This document shows positions 1 to 6,527 of a DNA stretch of 14,225 nucleotides, one piece after another; position 1 is the stretch's first letter, and every line of letters starts with the position of its first letter. Source of the stretch: Trueperaceae bacterium (GTDB lineage Bacteria; Deinococcota; Deinococci; Deinococcales; Trueperaceae); assembly GCA_007130445.1 (NCBI GenBank), contig SLSM01000111.1, positions 1-14,225 of the forward strand, written 5' to 3'. The notes beneath the pieces are model-generated. The model did not search any database, had not been told where the DNA came from, and saw only the letters and a program-made list of their open reading frames with translations. The position numbers and the translations under genes were made by a program.

Positions 1-38
1 CGCCGTGAGCCGAGCCCGACCCAGAACCGGACGCGACC

Positions 39-1046
39 ATGTTCAGCTACATCCTCCGTCGCCTCGCCCAGATGCTGCCGCTGCTGTTCTTCGCGTCGGT
101 GGCGATCTTCGCGCTCGTCGCACTGCAGCCGGGCGACCCGCTCGACGAGCTGCGGATGCCGAACCCGCTCATGACCTCCGAGCAGTTCGCGCAGCTACGG
201 CGCGCGTATGGGCTCGACCAGCCGATCTACGTCCGGTACTTCAAGTGGCTCGGCCGCGCCGTCACGGGCGACCTGGGGCGATCGCGCACCTACGGCCTGC
301 CGGCCGGCGAGTTCATCTTCGAGCAACGACTCCCACGCACGCTGATCCTCACCGTCACGAGCCTGACGATAGCGTTGCTCATCGCCATCCCCGTCGGTAT
401 CTTCTCGGCGGCCCGGCAGTACTCTGCCGGCGATTACGCCATCACGTTCTTGTCGTTCGTCGGTCTGTCCACGCCAAACTTCTTCCTGGGCATCATCTTG
501 ATGTACCTGTTCGTCATCTGGTTGCCGGAGACCTTCGGGATGCGCTCGCTGCCCGCCGGCGGCATCCCCAACCTGATGCTGTCCGACCTGCAGTCCGGTC
601 ACGTCACGCTGGGCGAGTTCGCCGGGCAGTGGGCACGTCACCTGGTGCTGCCGGTGTTCACGCTCGCGAGCGGTTCGATCGCGGCGTGGACGCGCTTCAT
701 GCGCGCCTCGATGCTCGAGGTACTGAACCAGGACTACGTCCGGACCGCGCGCTCGAAGGGCCTCACCGAACGGAAGGCGCTCTACAAGCACGCGCTCCGC
801 AACGGTCTGATCCCGATCGTCATGCTGGTCGGCCTGTCCATGCCGGCACTCTTCAACGGTGCGCTCATCACCGAGACGATCTTCTCGTACCCGGGGATGG
901 GCCGGGCGATCTTCGACGCGCTCATCCACAAGGACTTCAACGTCGCGATGGCCGCCCTGGTCTTCATCGCCATCCTCGTGGTCTTCTTCAACCTCGTGGC
1001 CGACGTCATGTACGCCGTCGTCGACCCGCGCATCCGCTACGACTAG
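39..1046 (+). CDS. ABC peptide transporter permease, DppB-like (set 1)
   Basis: This 335-residue inner-membrane protein belongs to the DppB/OppB permease family and would form half of the membrane channel of a peptide or related importer. The N-terminus MFSYILRRL is typical of the family. Hydrophobic spans lie near residues 10-30, 101-124, 134-162, 200-218, 256-277 and 303-328. The family PGDP motif is at 31-34. The cytoplasmic ATPase-docking (EAA) loop is at about 224-258, with DYVRTARSKG followed by HALRNGLIPI. The C-terminus DPRIRYD is also typical. The periplasmic stretch before the fourth span (about 163-198) is longer than in the set 3 homologue. The ATG start suits the family N-terminus, but no good ribosome binding site lies in the 38 bases upstream. 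The DppC-like gene follows at once, and the stop codon overlaps that gene's ribosome binding site. Substrate unknown. Confidence 0.95.
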   Translation: MFSYILRRLAQMLPLLFFASVAIFALVALQPGDPLDELRMPNPLMTSEQFAQLRRAYGLDQPIYVRYFKWLGRAVTGDLGRSRTYGLPAGEFIFEQRLPRTLILTVTSLTIALLIAIPVGIFSAARQYSAGDYAITFLSFVGLSTPNFFLGIILMYLFVIWLPETFGMRSLPAGGIPNLMLSDLQSGHVTLGEFAGQWARHLVLPVFTLASGSIAAWTRFMRASMLEVLNQDYVRTARSKGLTERKALYKHALRNGLIPIVMLVGLSMPALFNGALITETIFSYPGMGRAIFDALIHKDFNVAMAALVFIAILVVFFNLVADVMYAVVDPRIRYD

Positions 1047-1054
1047 GAGCAGGC

Positions 1055-2284
1055 GTGGCCGTTCCCGTTCCCCTCCAGCAGCGATCGCGAATCTCCGAGA
1101 GCCTGTGGCAGCTCGCGTGGCGCAAGCTGCGACGTCACCGACTCGCCATGGCGTCGCTGGTGGTGCTCGGGCTGCTCATCCTGACCACGGTGTTCGCGCC
1201 CGTGATCGCCCCCTACGACCCCGTGGCGCAGCCGCGCGGCGCGGGCCTGCGAGCGCTCTACTTCCAACCCCCCTCCAGCCAGCACTGGCTCGGCGCCGAC
1301 GACCTCGGCCGCGACGTCTTCTCGCGCCTGATCTACGGCTCGCGGGTGTCGTTGCTCGTCGGCTTCCTGGCGGCCTTCTCGAGCGTCCTGGTGGGCACGT
1401 TCATGGGCACGATCGCGGGCTTCTTCGCCGGTCGACCGCTGCGGTTCTACGTCGGACCCTTCGCCCGGGGCGCCGGCGAGGGTGACGAATGGCGAGCGCC
1501 CTTCGTGATCTGGCGGGTGGTGTCGTGGTTCGCCTTCTACGCGCTGCTGTGGTTCGCCGGCTCGATCGCATGGACGCTCGCCGCCGGGCCGGTACGCACC
1601 GGCTTGGGGGGCGAGTGGACCACCAACGCGGTGCTCTCGACCATAGGGCTGGGCGTGAGCTGGACGGTGTTGGCGGTGCTCGCATGGCGCGCCGCCACGG
1701 TGCGCTTCCGCATCGACCTCGACACCGTGATCAGCCGCCTGATCGACTTCATGCTGACGCTCCCGTCGCTGCCGATCCTGCTGGTGCTCTCGGCCATCCG
1801 CCGAGATCCGAGGTCGGGCATCGGCCAGTGGATGTACGACGTGTTCGGGACCGCCTCGAGCGTCGTGATCATCATCATGATCCTGGTGCTCTTCGGCTGG
1901 ATCACCACCGCGCGGCTGGTGCGTGCGGCCTTCCTGTCGTTGCGCGAGCCGGAGTTCACGATGGCCGCCCGGTCGTTGGGCGCGTCGAACCTCAGCATCA
2001 TGTTCAAGCACCTCGTCCCCAACGCGATGGCACCCATCATCGTCGAGGGCACCCTCCAGGTGGGCATCGCCATCTTGGTCGAGGCCGCCTTGTCGTTCCT
2101 CGGGTTCGGCATCCAGCCACCCGTGTCGACCTGGGGCAACATGCTCACCAACGCCCAGACGTACATCTTCTACGCCCCCTGGTTGGCGTTCCCGCCGGGC
2201 GTGATGATCGTCGTGACGGTGCTGTCGATCAACTTCCTCGGGGACGGCCTGCGAGACGCCCTCGATCCGCATCGGCAACACTGA
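1055..2284 (+). CDS. ABC peptide transporter permease, DppC-like, with inserted membrane hairpin (set 1)
   Basis: This 409-residue partner permease is in the DppC/OppC family, which is usually about 280-310 residues. It starts at GTG behind AGGAG (1045-1049), which overlaps the stop of the DppB-like gene, so the two are co-translated. The N-terminal span is at about 32-54. The conserved stretch LGADDLGRDVFSRLIYGSR is at 79-97, the EAA loop at about 300-325 (ARSLGASNLSIMFKHLVPN), ALSFLGFGIQPP at 345-356 and GDGLRDALDPH at 397-406. Residues about 127-218, between spans two and three, are extra and carry two hydrophobic segments (about 150-176 and 190-211). A second small insertion is at about 248-268. 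The two extra spans would keep the downstream topology unchanged. The frame is open throughout and conserved blocks resume after the insertion, so a frameshift is unlikely. Confidence 0.94.
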   Translation: MAVPVPLQQRSRISESLWQLAWRKLRRHRLAMASLVVLGLLILTTVFAPVIAPYDPVAQPRGAGLRALYFQPPSSQHWLGADDLGRDVFSRLIYGSRVSLLVGFLAAFSSVLVGTFMGTIAGFFAGRPLRFYVGPFARGAGEGDEWRAPFVIWRVVSWFAFYALLWFAGSIAWTLAAGPVRTGLGGEWTTNAVLSTIGLGVSWTVLAVLAWRAATVRFRIDLDTVISRLIDFMLTLPSLPILLVLSAIRRDPRSGIGQWMYDVFGTASSVVIIIMILVLFGWITTARLVRAAFLSLREPEFTMAARSLGASNLSIMFKHLVPNAMAPIIVEGTLQVGIAILVEAALSFLGFGIQPPVSTWGNMLTNAQTYIFYAPWLAFPPGVMIVVTVLSINFLGDGLRDALDPHRQH

Positions 2285-2312
2285 GCGGCGTCGAACGATG
2301 GGACGCGGCCGG

Positions 2313-2321
2313 TGCTAGCAT
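2313..2321 (+). promoter_or_regulatory. Extended -10 promoter (TGCTAGCAT) for the GAF-GGDEF gene
   Basis: TG-C-TAGCAT is an extended -10 element with hexamer 2316-2321. The GTG at 2329 lies exactly 7 bases after the hexamer, where transcription should begin, so the mRNA is probably leaderless. No convincing -35 is seen, as is common with extended -10 elements. The 11-mer TGCTAGCATGC recurs upstream of the set 2 binding-protein gene. Confidence 0.6.
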
Positions 2322-2328
2322 GCCGGGC

Positions 2329-3378
2329 GTGAGGGACACGCAGACCTGGCCAACGCCCTGGCGTGACGCCGCTGCGCATGCGGAGGCGTTGCGTGCGCTC
2401 CAGGCGGGTACCGGGGCGGGCATCGCACGGTCGCTCCGCATCGCTGCTCGCGCGACCGGCGCAGCGCTCGTCGTGGTCTCGCTCGCTTCTGAAGACGGCG
2501 TCGCAACGTGGTGCTCAGACGGGACCGAACTCGCGCGTGAACCGTCCGGGGCTGGCTTCGCCGACCACGCAGCCCGAGGGACCGGCACGTTCGTGGTCGA
2601 GGACGGGAGCGCCGACGAGCGCTTTGCCGACCACCCGTGGGTCGTGGGTGAGCCGGCGGTCCGCGCCTACGCCGGCGTGACCGTGTCGCTCGAGGACGGT
2701 GCCGTGGTCGGTACCGTCGCCGTCGTGGCCCGTGCGGCGGGCGCGGTCGGGGACGAGGCGACGCTGGACGTGTTGCGCGACGTCGCCGCGTCGCTGGCCG
2801 ACCAGGTCGACCGGGTCGGCCTGGCGCTGGCGCTGCGCGAAGCCCGGGCAGATCTCCGGCGCGCCGAGGCCAGCGACGCGCTGACGGGGCTGGCGAACCG
2901 TCGCACACTCCACGAGCGGCTCGACGGCGCCCTGGCGCTCGCGCGGCGCACGGGGCACGGTGTCGCCTTGGCGGTCGTCGACCTCAGCGGTTTCGCCAGC
3001 GTCAACGAGCGCCACGGGGTGTCGGTCGGCGACGCGGTGCTGCTGCAGGTGGCAGCGGCGCTCGAGGGCGCCGCGCGCGATCACGACCTGATCGCACGGG
3101 TCGGAGACGACGCGTTCGCGTGCGTCTGGCAGGCGGTGTCGGAGAACGGCGCCATGGTCGCCGCGCAGCGCGTCGAGCGCCACGTGGCCCGCACCTACAG
3201 CGTGGTCGATCCGATCGCTCCCGGCTCGCTCGACATCGAGCTCGGCGCCAGCGTGGGGGTGGCGATCTTCCCGCGCGACGCCGAGGACGCCGCTGGCCTG
3301 CTGCGTGCGGCCGACGTCGCGCTCGACCGAGCCAAGCGGGCGGGGGGCGGCATCATGCGCTTCGATCCGCGTGCATGA
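2329..3378 (+). CDS. GAF-GGDEF protein with degenerate catalytic motif (probable c-di-GMP sensor)
   Basis: This 349-residue soluble protein has a GAF-like sensor region at about 10-165 and a GGDEF domain at about 180-345. The entry motif is DALTGLANRR (183-192). The nucleotide/metal motif is DLSGFASVN (218-226), with the second usual Asp replaced by Ser. The catalytic GG(D/E)EF is GDDAF (259-263), so the second Gly and the key Glu are lost. The inhibitory site RxxD is intact (R250, D253) with the normal five-residue spacing to the motif. The later block GASVGVAIFPRDAED (306-320) and the helix with ADVALDRAKRAG (328-339) are standard. The likely role is therefore to bind c-di-GMP or partner with another cyclase, not to make c-di-GMP. 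The start was set at GTG 2329 because a promoter sits 7 bases upstream; an in-frame ATG at 2320 overlaps the -10 element. The gene is probably monocistronic. Confidence 0.88.
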   Translation: MRDTQTWPTPWRDAAAHAEALRALQAGTGAGIARSLRIAARATGAALVVVSLASEDGVATWCSDGTELAREPSGAGFADHAARGTGTFVVEDGSADERFADHPWVVGEPAVRAYAGVTVSLEDGAVVGTVAVVARAAGAVGDEATLDVLRDVAASLADQVDRVGLALALREARADLRRAEASDALTGLANRRTLHERLDGALALARRTGHGVALAVVDLSGFASVNERHGVSVGDAVLLQVAAALEGAARDHDLIARVGDDAFACVWQAVSENGAMVAAQRVERHVARTYSVVDPIAPGSLDIELGASVGVAIFPRDAEDAAGLLRAADVALDRAKRAGGGIMRFDPRA

Positions 3379-3639
3379 ACGCCTAGGCGGTTCACGGGCG
3401 GTGACCGGCGTGACCACGAGTTCAGCCTGATCGTGAGGTCTGAGTACGTATGTAGCCGGTTGCACGGGTCCTCTGCTAGCATGCACACACCAACCAATGG
3501 AAGGGAGGTCGCCAACCGATAGCGAGCGTGTGGTGGGCGCGTTGATCGTGAGAGGGTCCGATGCTCGCCTCGCGTGTCCGTCCGGATGCCGAAACGCCAT
3601 CCAATCGGCTTTGGTTCGATGCACACACGAGAGGATTCC
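3379..3639 (+). other. Non-coding region: GGDEF gene end, promoter and long leader of set 2
   Basis: This 261-base gap is less GC-rich than its neighbours. It holds a 10-base palindrome CGCCTAGGCG (3380-3389), a weak bulged hairpin (3422-3443, no T run), the extended -10 at 3474-3482 and a leader of about 150 bases. A Shine-Dalgarno-like AAGGGAGGT (3501-3509) has no start codon at a suitable distance. The decamer ATGCACACAC occurs twice (3481-3490 and 3619-3628). One 48-codon frame crosses the leader and is discussed under findings. I see no known riboswitch. Confidence 0.5.
3474..3482 (+). promoter_or_regulatory. Extended -10 promoter (TGCTAGCAT) for the set 2 transporter operon
   Basis: TG-C-TAGCAT (hexamer 3477-3482) is identical to the element ahead of the GGDEF gene. 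Transcription would start near 3489 and give a leader of about 150 bases before the binding-protein gene. TTGCAC at 3460-3465 is only 11 bases from the hexamer, too close for a normal -35. Confidence 0.55.
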
Positions 3640-5385
3640 ATGACTCGACTTATATGGGCATTCACGATGATCATCATCGCAGGGGCGCTTGCGTTCGCGT
3701 TCGCGCAGCGTGACACCTTCGTGTACCAGACGCCATTCCCGGTCGACTCGCTCGATCCGGCGCAGGCGTACGACACGGCCTCCGGTGTGATCACCGAGAA
3801 CGTGTTCGAGACGCTCTACGATTACGTCGGTGAAAGTGTGACGGAGTTCCAGCCGGCGCTCGCGACGAGTTGGACGGCGAGCGATGCTGGGGATCAGTTC
3901 ACGTTCACGCTGCGCGAAGGCGTTTCCTTCCATTCGGGGAACGCGTTCACGTGTGCGGACGTCGAGTACACGGTGAAGCGCATGCTGGTCCACAACCCGA
4001 GCGACTCGGGCGTCTGGTTCATGGCGGAGTCCTTCCTGCCGACCCAGGCCAACGCGAACGCGTATCTGGGTGACGATGCCACGGACGCCGACTACGCCGA
4101 GTACTGGCAGTGGATCGACAACGCAGCGGTGTGCGCGGACGACTTCACCATCACGTTCAACCTCATCGGTCCCGACCCGGCCTTCTTCACGAAGATGATG
4201 TCGAACGTGGCAGCGATCGTCGACCGCGATCACGCGATCGCCAATGGTCTGTGGGACGGCACCGAGGCGACGTGGCGCGACTGGGTCGGCGTCAACCTGC
4301 GCGACTTCGCGTTGCACAACAACCCGAGCGGCACCGGCGCGTACCGGTTGGTCGATTGGGACGGCAGCACAGCCGTACTCGAGGCCTTCGACGCCTACTG
4401 GGACGGCGTCCCGCCGATCCGCAACGTCGTCTACGAGATCGTCGAGGAGCAATCGACCCGCCTGCTGGCTGTCCAGGCCGGCGATGCCGACCGCATCGCA
4501 GTGGGTGACCGGGCCACGCTGGCGCAGATCCGCGGCGCTCCGGGTGTGACGATCCACGAAGATCCGAGCTGGGTCTCGACGACGGTCGGGATGATCTTCT
4601 TCAACCACAACATCAACACGACCGACAACCCCGACGTCGGCTCGGGCATGCTGGACGGCCGCGGCATCCCGGCGAACTTCTTCGACGACGCCGACGCACG
4701 CAAGTGTTTCGCCTACAACTTCGATCAGGACGCCTTCATCGCCCAGGTGCTGCAGGGCGAGGGCGCGAAACTGACGATGGGTCTGCCGACCGGCTTCCTC
4801 GGATACGACCCCGACCTGCCGATGTACAACGTCGACTTCGAGGCCGCGCTGGTGCACTGTGAGGCGGCGCACGGCGGCGCGATGTGGGAGCAGGGCTTCG
4901 AGTTCACCGCGACGTACAACGCGGGCAACACCACGCGGCAGGCGGCGCTCGAGATCCTCAAGGACAACATCGAGTTCATGAACCCCGCCTTCCGCATGAA
5001 CGTGCGTGCGCTGTCGTGGCCCGACTACCTGGCCTTCACCGATGAGGGCAAGGGCACGATGTTCGCGCTCGGCTGGGCGCCGTCCTACGCCGACTCGGAT
5101 TACTTCGTGCACCCCTTCTATCACTCGGAGGGCTTCTACGCAGGCCGGACCGGCATCAACGACCCCGTCATGGACGACCTGATCAACCAGGCTCGGCTGA
5201 CCGTCGACGAGGCCGAGCGTGAGGCGCTGTACAGCCAGGTCGGGCAACGCGCGTACGAGACGATGCCGATGCTGCCGTACCCGTCGCCGACGACCTTCAT
5301 CGTCACCCGTGATGTCATCGAGGGCGTGTACCTCAACGCCATGTACAGCGGTCAGTTCCTGTGGAAGGACATCTCCAAGCGCTGA
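3640..5385 (+). CDS. ABC transporter solute-binding protein, family 5 (peptide-type), secreted, cysteine-bearing (set 2)
   Basis: This 581-residue periplasmic binding protein is of the DppA/OppA type (family 5). The start ATG 3640 is preceded by GAGAGG (3629-3634) and gives a clear signal peptide: MTRLIW, a hydrophobic core at about 5-20, and cleavage near AFA-Q (22/23). There is no lipobox Cys, so the mature protein is likely soluble in the periplasm. Family blocks are SLDPAQAYD (37-45), the FTFTLREGVSFHSG region (87-100), GTGAYRLVDWDG (231-242), FDAYWDG (250-256) and ALGWAPSYADSDYF (476-489). Four cysteines (105, 165, 356, 407) could form two disulfides; the set 3 binding protein has none. 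At 581 residues it is longer than the set 3 protein. It is the first gene of the set 2 operon and a hairpin follows it. The substrate cannot be read from the sequence. Confidence 0.94.
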   Translation: MTRLIWAFTMIIIAGALAFAFAQRDTFVYQTPFPVDSLDPAQAYDTASGVITENVFETLYDYVGESVTEFQPALATSWTASDAGDQFTFTLREGVSFHSGNAFTCADVEYTVKRMLVHNPSDSGVWFMAESFLPTQANANAYLGDDATDADYAEYWQWIDNAAVCADDFTITFNLIGPDPAFFTKMMSNVAAIVDRDHAIANGLWDGTEATWRDWVGVNLRDFALHNNPSGTGAYRLVDWDGSTAVLEAFDAYWDGVPPIRNVVYEIVEEQSTRLLAVQAGDADRIAVGDRATLAQIRGAPGVTIHEDPSWVSTTVGMIFFNHNINTTDNPDVGSGMLDGRGIPANFFDDADARKCFAYNFDQDAFIAQVLQGEGAKLTMGLPTGFLGYDPDLPMYNVDFEAALVHCEAAHGGAMWEQGFEFTATYNAGNTTRQAALEILKDNIEFMNPAFRMNVRALSWPDYLAFTDEGKGTMFALGWAPSYADSDYFVHPFYHSEGFYAGRTGINDPVMDDLINQARLTVDEAEREALYSQVGQRAYETMPMLPYPSPTTFIVTRDVIEGVYLNAMYSGQFLWKDISKR

Positions 5386-5413
5386 CCGACGTGATTCGCC
5401 ATCGATGACCGAA

Positions 5414-5444
5414 CCGAGGGGCCGCCGTCACGGCGGCCCCTCGG
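5414..5444 (+). promoter_or_regulatory. Intercistronic 14-bp perfect hairpin (set 2)
   Basis: Bases 5414-5427 pair perfectly with 5431-5444 around a 3-base loop TCA. There is no T run after it, so it is not a classic terminator. Its place between the binding-protein stop (5385) and the permease start (5469) suits protection of the upstream mRNA from 3' exonucleases, or partial attenuation. Either would give more binding protein than permease. Confidence 0.65.
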
Positions 5445-5468
5445 AACCCCTGACGAGAGAGGTCGGCG

Positions 5469-6527
5469 TTGTTCGCATACATCGTTCGTCGCTTGCTCTT
5501 CATGCCGGTCGTGTTCCTGGGCGTGACACTCATGGTGGTGCTGCTGCTGCAGCTGCTGTCGCCGGCGCAGAGGGCGGCCGCGTTCGTGCGCAGCGACGCG
5601 CAGCTTCGCAACCTCGACGCCATCATCGTGCAGTACGGGCTCGACCAACCGTTCCACGTCCAGTACGTCAACTGGATGCGCGAGGCGGCCCAGGGCAACC
5701 TCGGCTACTCGACGGCGTCGAGCGAGCCGGTCATGGACACCATCCGGAAGCGCTTCCCAGCGAGCGCGGAGCTCGCACTGATCAGCCTCATCCCGGTGCT
5801 CGGTCTCGGCATCTGGCTCGGAACGCTCGCGGCGCTCAACCGCGACAAGGCGATCGACCAGTTCGCGCGCGTCTTCGCGATCGTCGGTTGGTCGCTACCC
5901 AACTTCGTCCTCGCTATCTGGTTGCTCGTGATCTTCTACGGCGCGCTCGGTGAACCGCTCCGCGAGTTCGCCGGCGGCGCCTTCAGGCTGGAGCCGGGCC
6001 GCGTCTCGACGTCCGTGAACATCGAGATCGCCAACGGCAACTTCCCCCTGCACACGCGCTTCATGCTCATCGACTCGATCATCAACGGGCGTTGGGACGT
6101 GTTCTGGGATGCCCTGCGGCATCTGGTGCTGCCGGTCATCACCTTGGCCGCCACGTCGTCGGCGCTGATCATGCGCGTGATGCGCTCGAGCATGCTCGAG
6201 ACGTTGTCCCAAGATTACGTCCGGACGGCACGAGCCAAGGGCTTGCCGACCGCGACGGTGCACTACAAGCATGCGCGCCGCAACGCGTTGATCCCGGTCA
6301 TCACGCTCTCGGGCTTCACCGTCATCTTCTTGATGAACGGTGTCGTCATCACGGAGACGGTCTTCAACTATCCAGGCTTGGGCCGGTGGTTCGCGACCGC
6401 GGCCGTCAACCTCGATTACCCTGCCGTGATGGGGTTCACCCTCTTGACCGCGTTCATCGTCGTCGTCGGGAACCTCGTCGTCGACATCCTCTACGCCCTC
6501 ATCGACCCGCGGATCCGGTACGGCTGA
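5469..6527 (+). CDS. ABC peptide transporter permease, DppB-like (set 2)
   Basis: This 352-residue permease begins at TTG, 6 bases after GAGAGAGG (5455-5462). The start is fixed by the family N-terminus FAYIVRRLLFMP. Hydrophobic spans lie at about 11-31, 101-122, 134-159, 218-236, 273-297 and 320-345. The EAA loop at about 239-274 contains LSQDYVRTARAKGL and HARRNALIPV. The C-terminus DPRIRYG is typical. The periplasmic loop at about 160-216 is long and the usual PGDP after the first span is missing (SPAQRAAAF at 31-39). The stop overlaps the ATG of the next gene by one base (TGATG), so the two are translationally coupled. TTG is a weak start and should lower output relative to the binding protein. 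Confidence 0.94.
   Translation: MFAYIVRRLLFMPVVFLGVTLMVVLLLQLLSPAQRAAAFVRSDAQLRNLDAIIVQYGLDQPFHVQYVNWMREAAQGNLGYSTASSEPVMDTIRKRFPASAELALISLIPVLGLGIWLGTLAALNRDKAIDQFARVFAIVGWSLPNFVLAIWLLVIFYGALGEPLREFAGGAFRLEPGRVSTSVNIEIANGNFPLHTRFMLIDSIINGRWDVFWDALRHLVLPVITLAATSSALIMRVMRSSMLETLSQDYVRTARAKGLPTATVHYKHARRNALIPVITLSGFTVIFLMNGVVITETVFNYPGLGRWFATAAVNLDYPAVMGFTLLTAFIVVVGNLVVDILYALIDPRIRYG

Noticed and set aside
5..1054. An open extension of the set 1 DppC frame back to base 5, which would make a 759-residue fusion protein.
   Set aside because: The DppB-like gene occupies 39-1046 in another frame with full family motifs, and GTG 1055 has a good ribosome binding site. The extension is an open shadow.
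1489..2328. An upstream extension of the GGDEF frame through the set 1 DppC gene.
   Set aside because: It overlaps conserved DppC coding sequence, is Arg/His-rich, and a promoter sits directly before GTG 2329.
3422..3443. A terminator for the GGDEF gene.
   Set aside because: The stem is only 7 bp with a bulge and has no T run.
3481..3522. A 13-codon leader ORF (ATG 3481 to TAG) in the set 2 leader.
   Set aside because: Its ATG overlaps the -10 hexamer at 3477-3482, so it should not be on the transcript.
2515..5247. A 910-residue open frame on the minus strand opposite the GGDEF and binding-protein genes.
   Set aside because: The plus strand codes clear, conserved proteins here. Long antisense frames are common in GC-rich coding DNA, and this one has the Arg/Asp/His/Val-rich composition of a shadow frame and no recognisable domain.
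5414..5444. A Rho-independent terminator after the set 2 binding-protein gene.
   Set aside because: The stem is strong but no T run follows, and permease genes of the same set come next with a close ribosome binding site. It is listed as an intercistronic hairpin instead.
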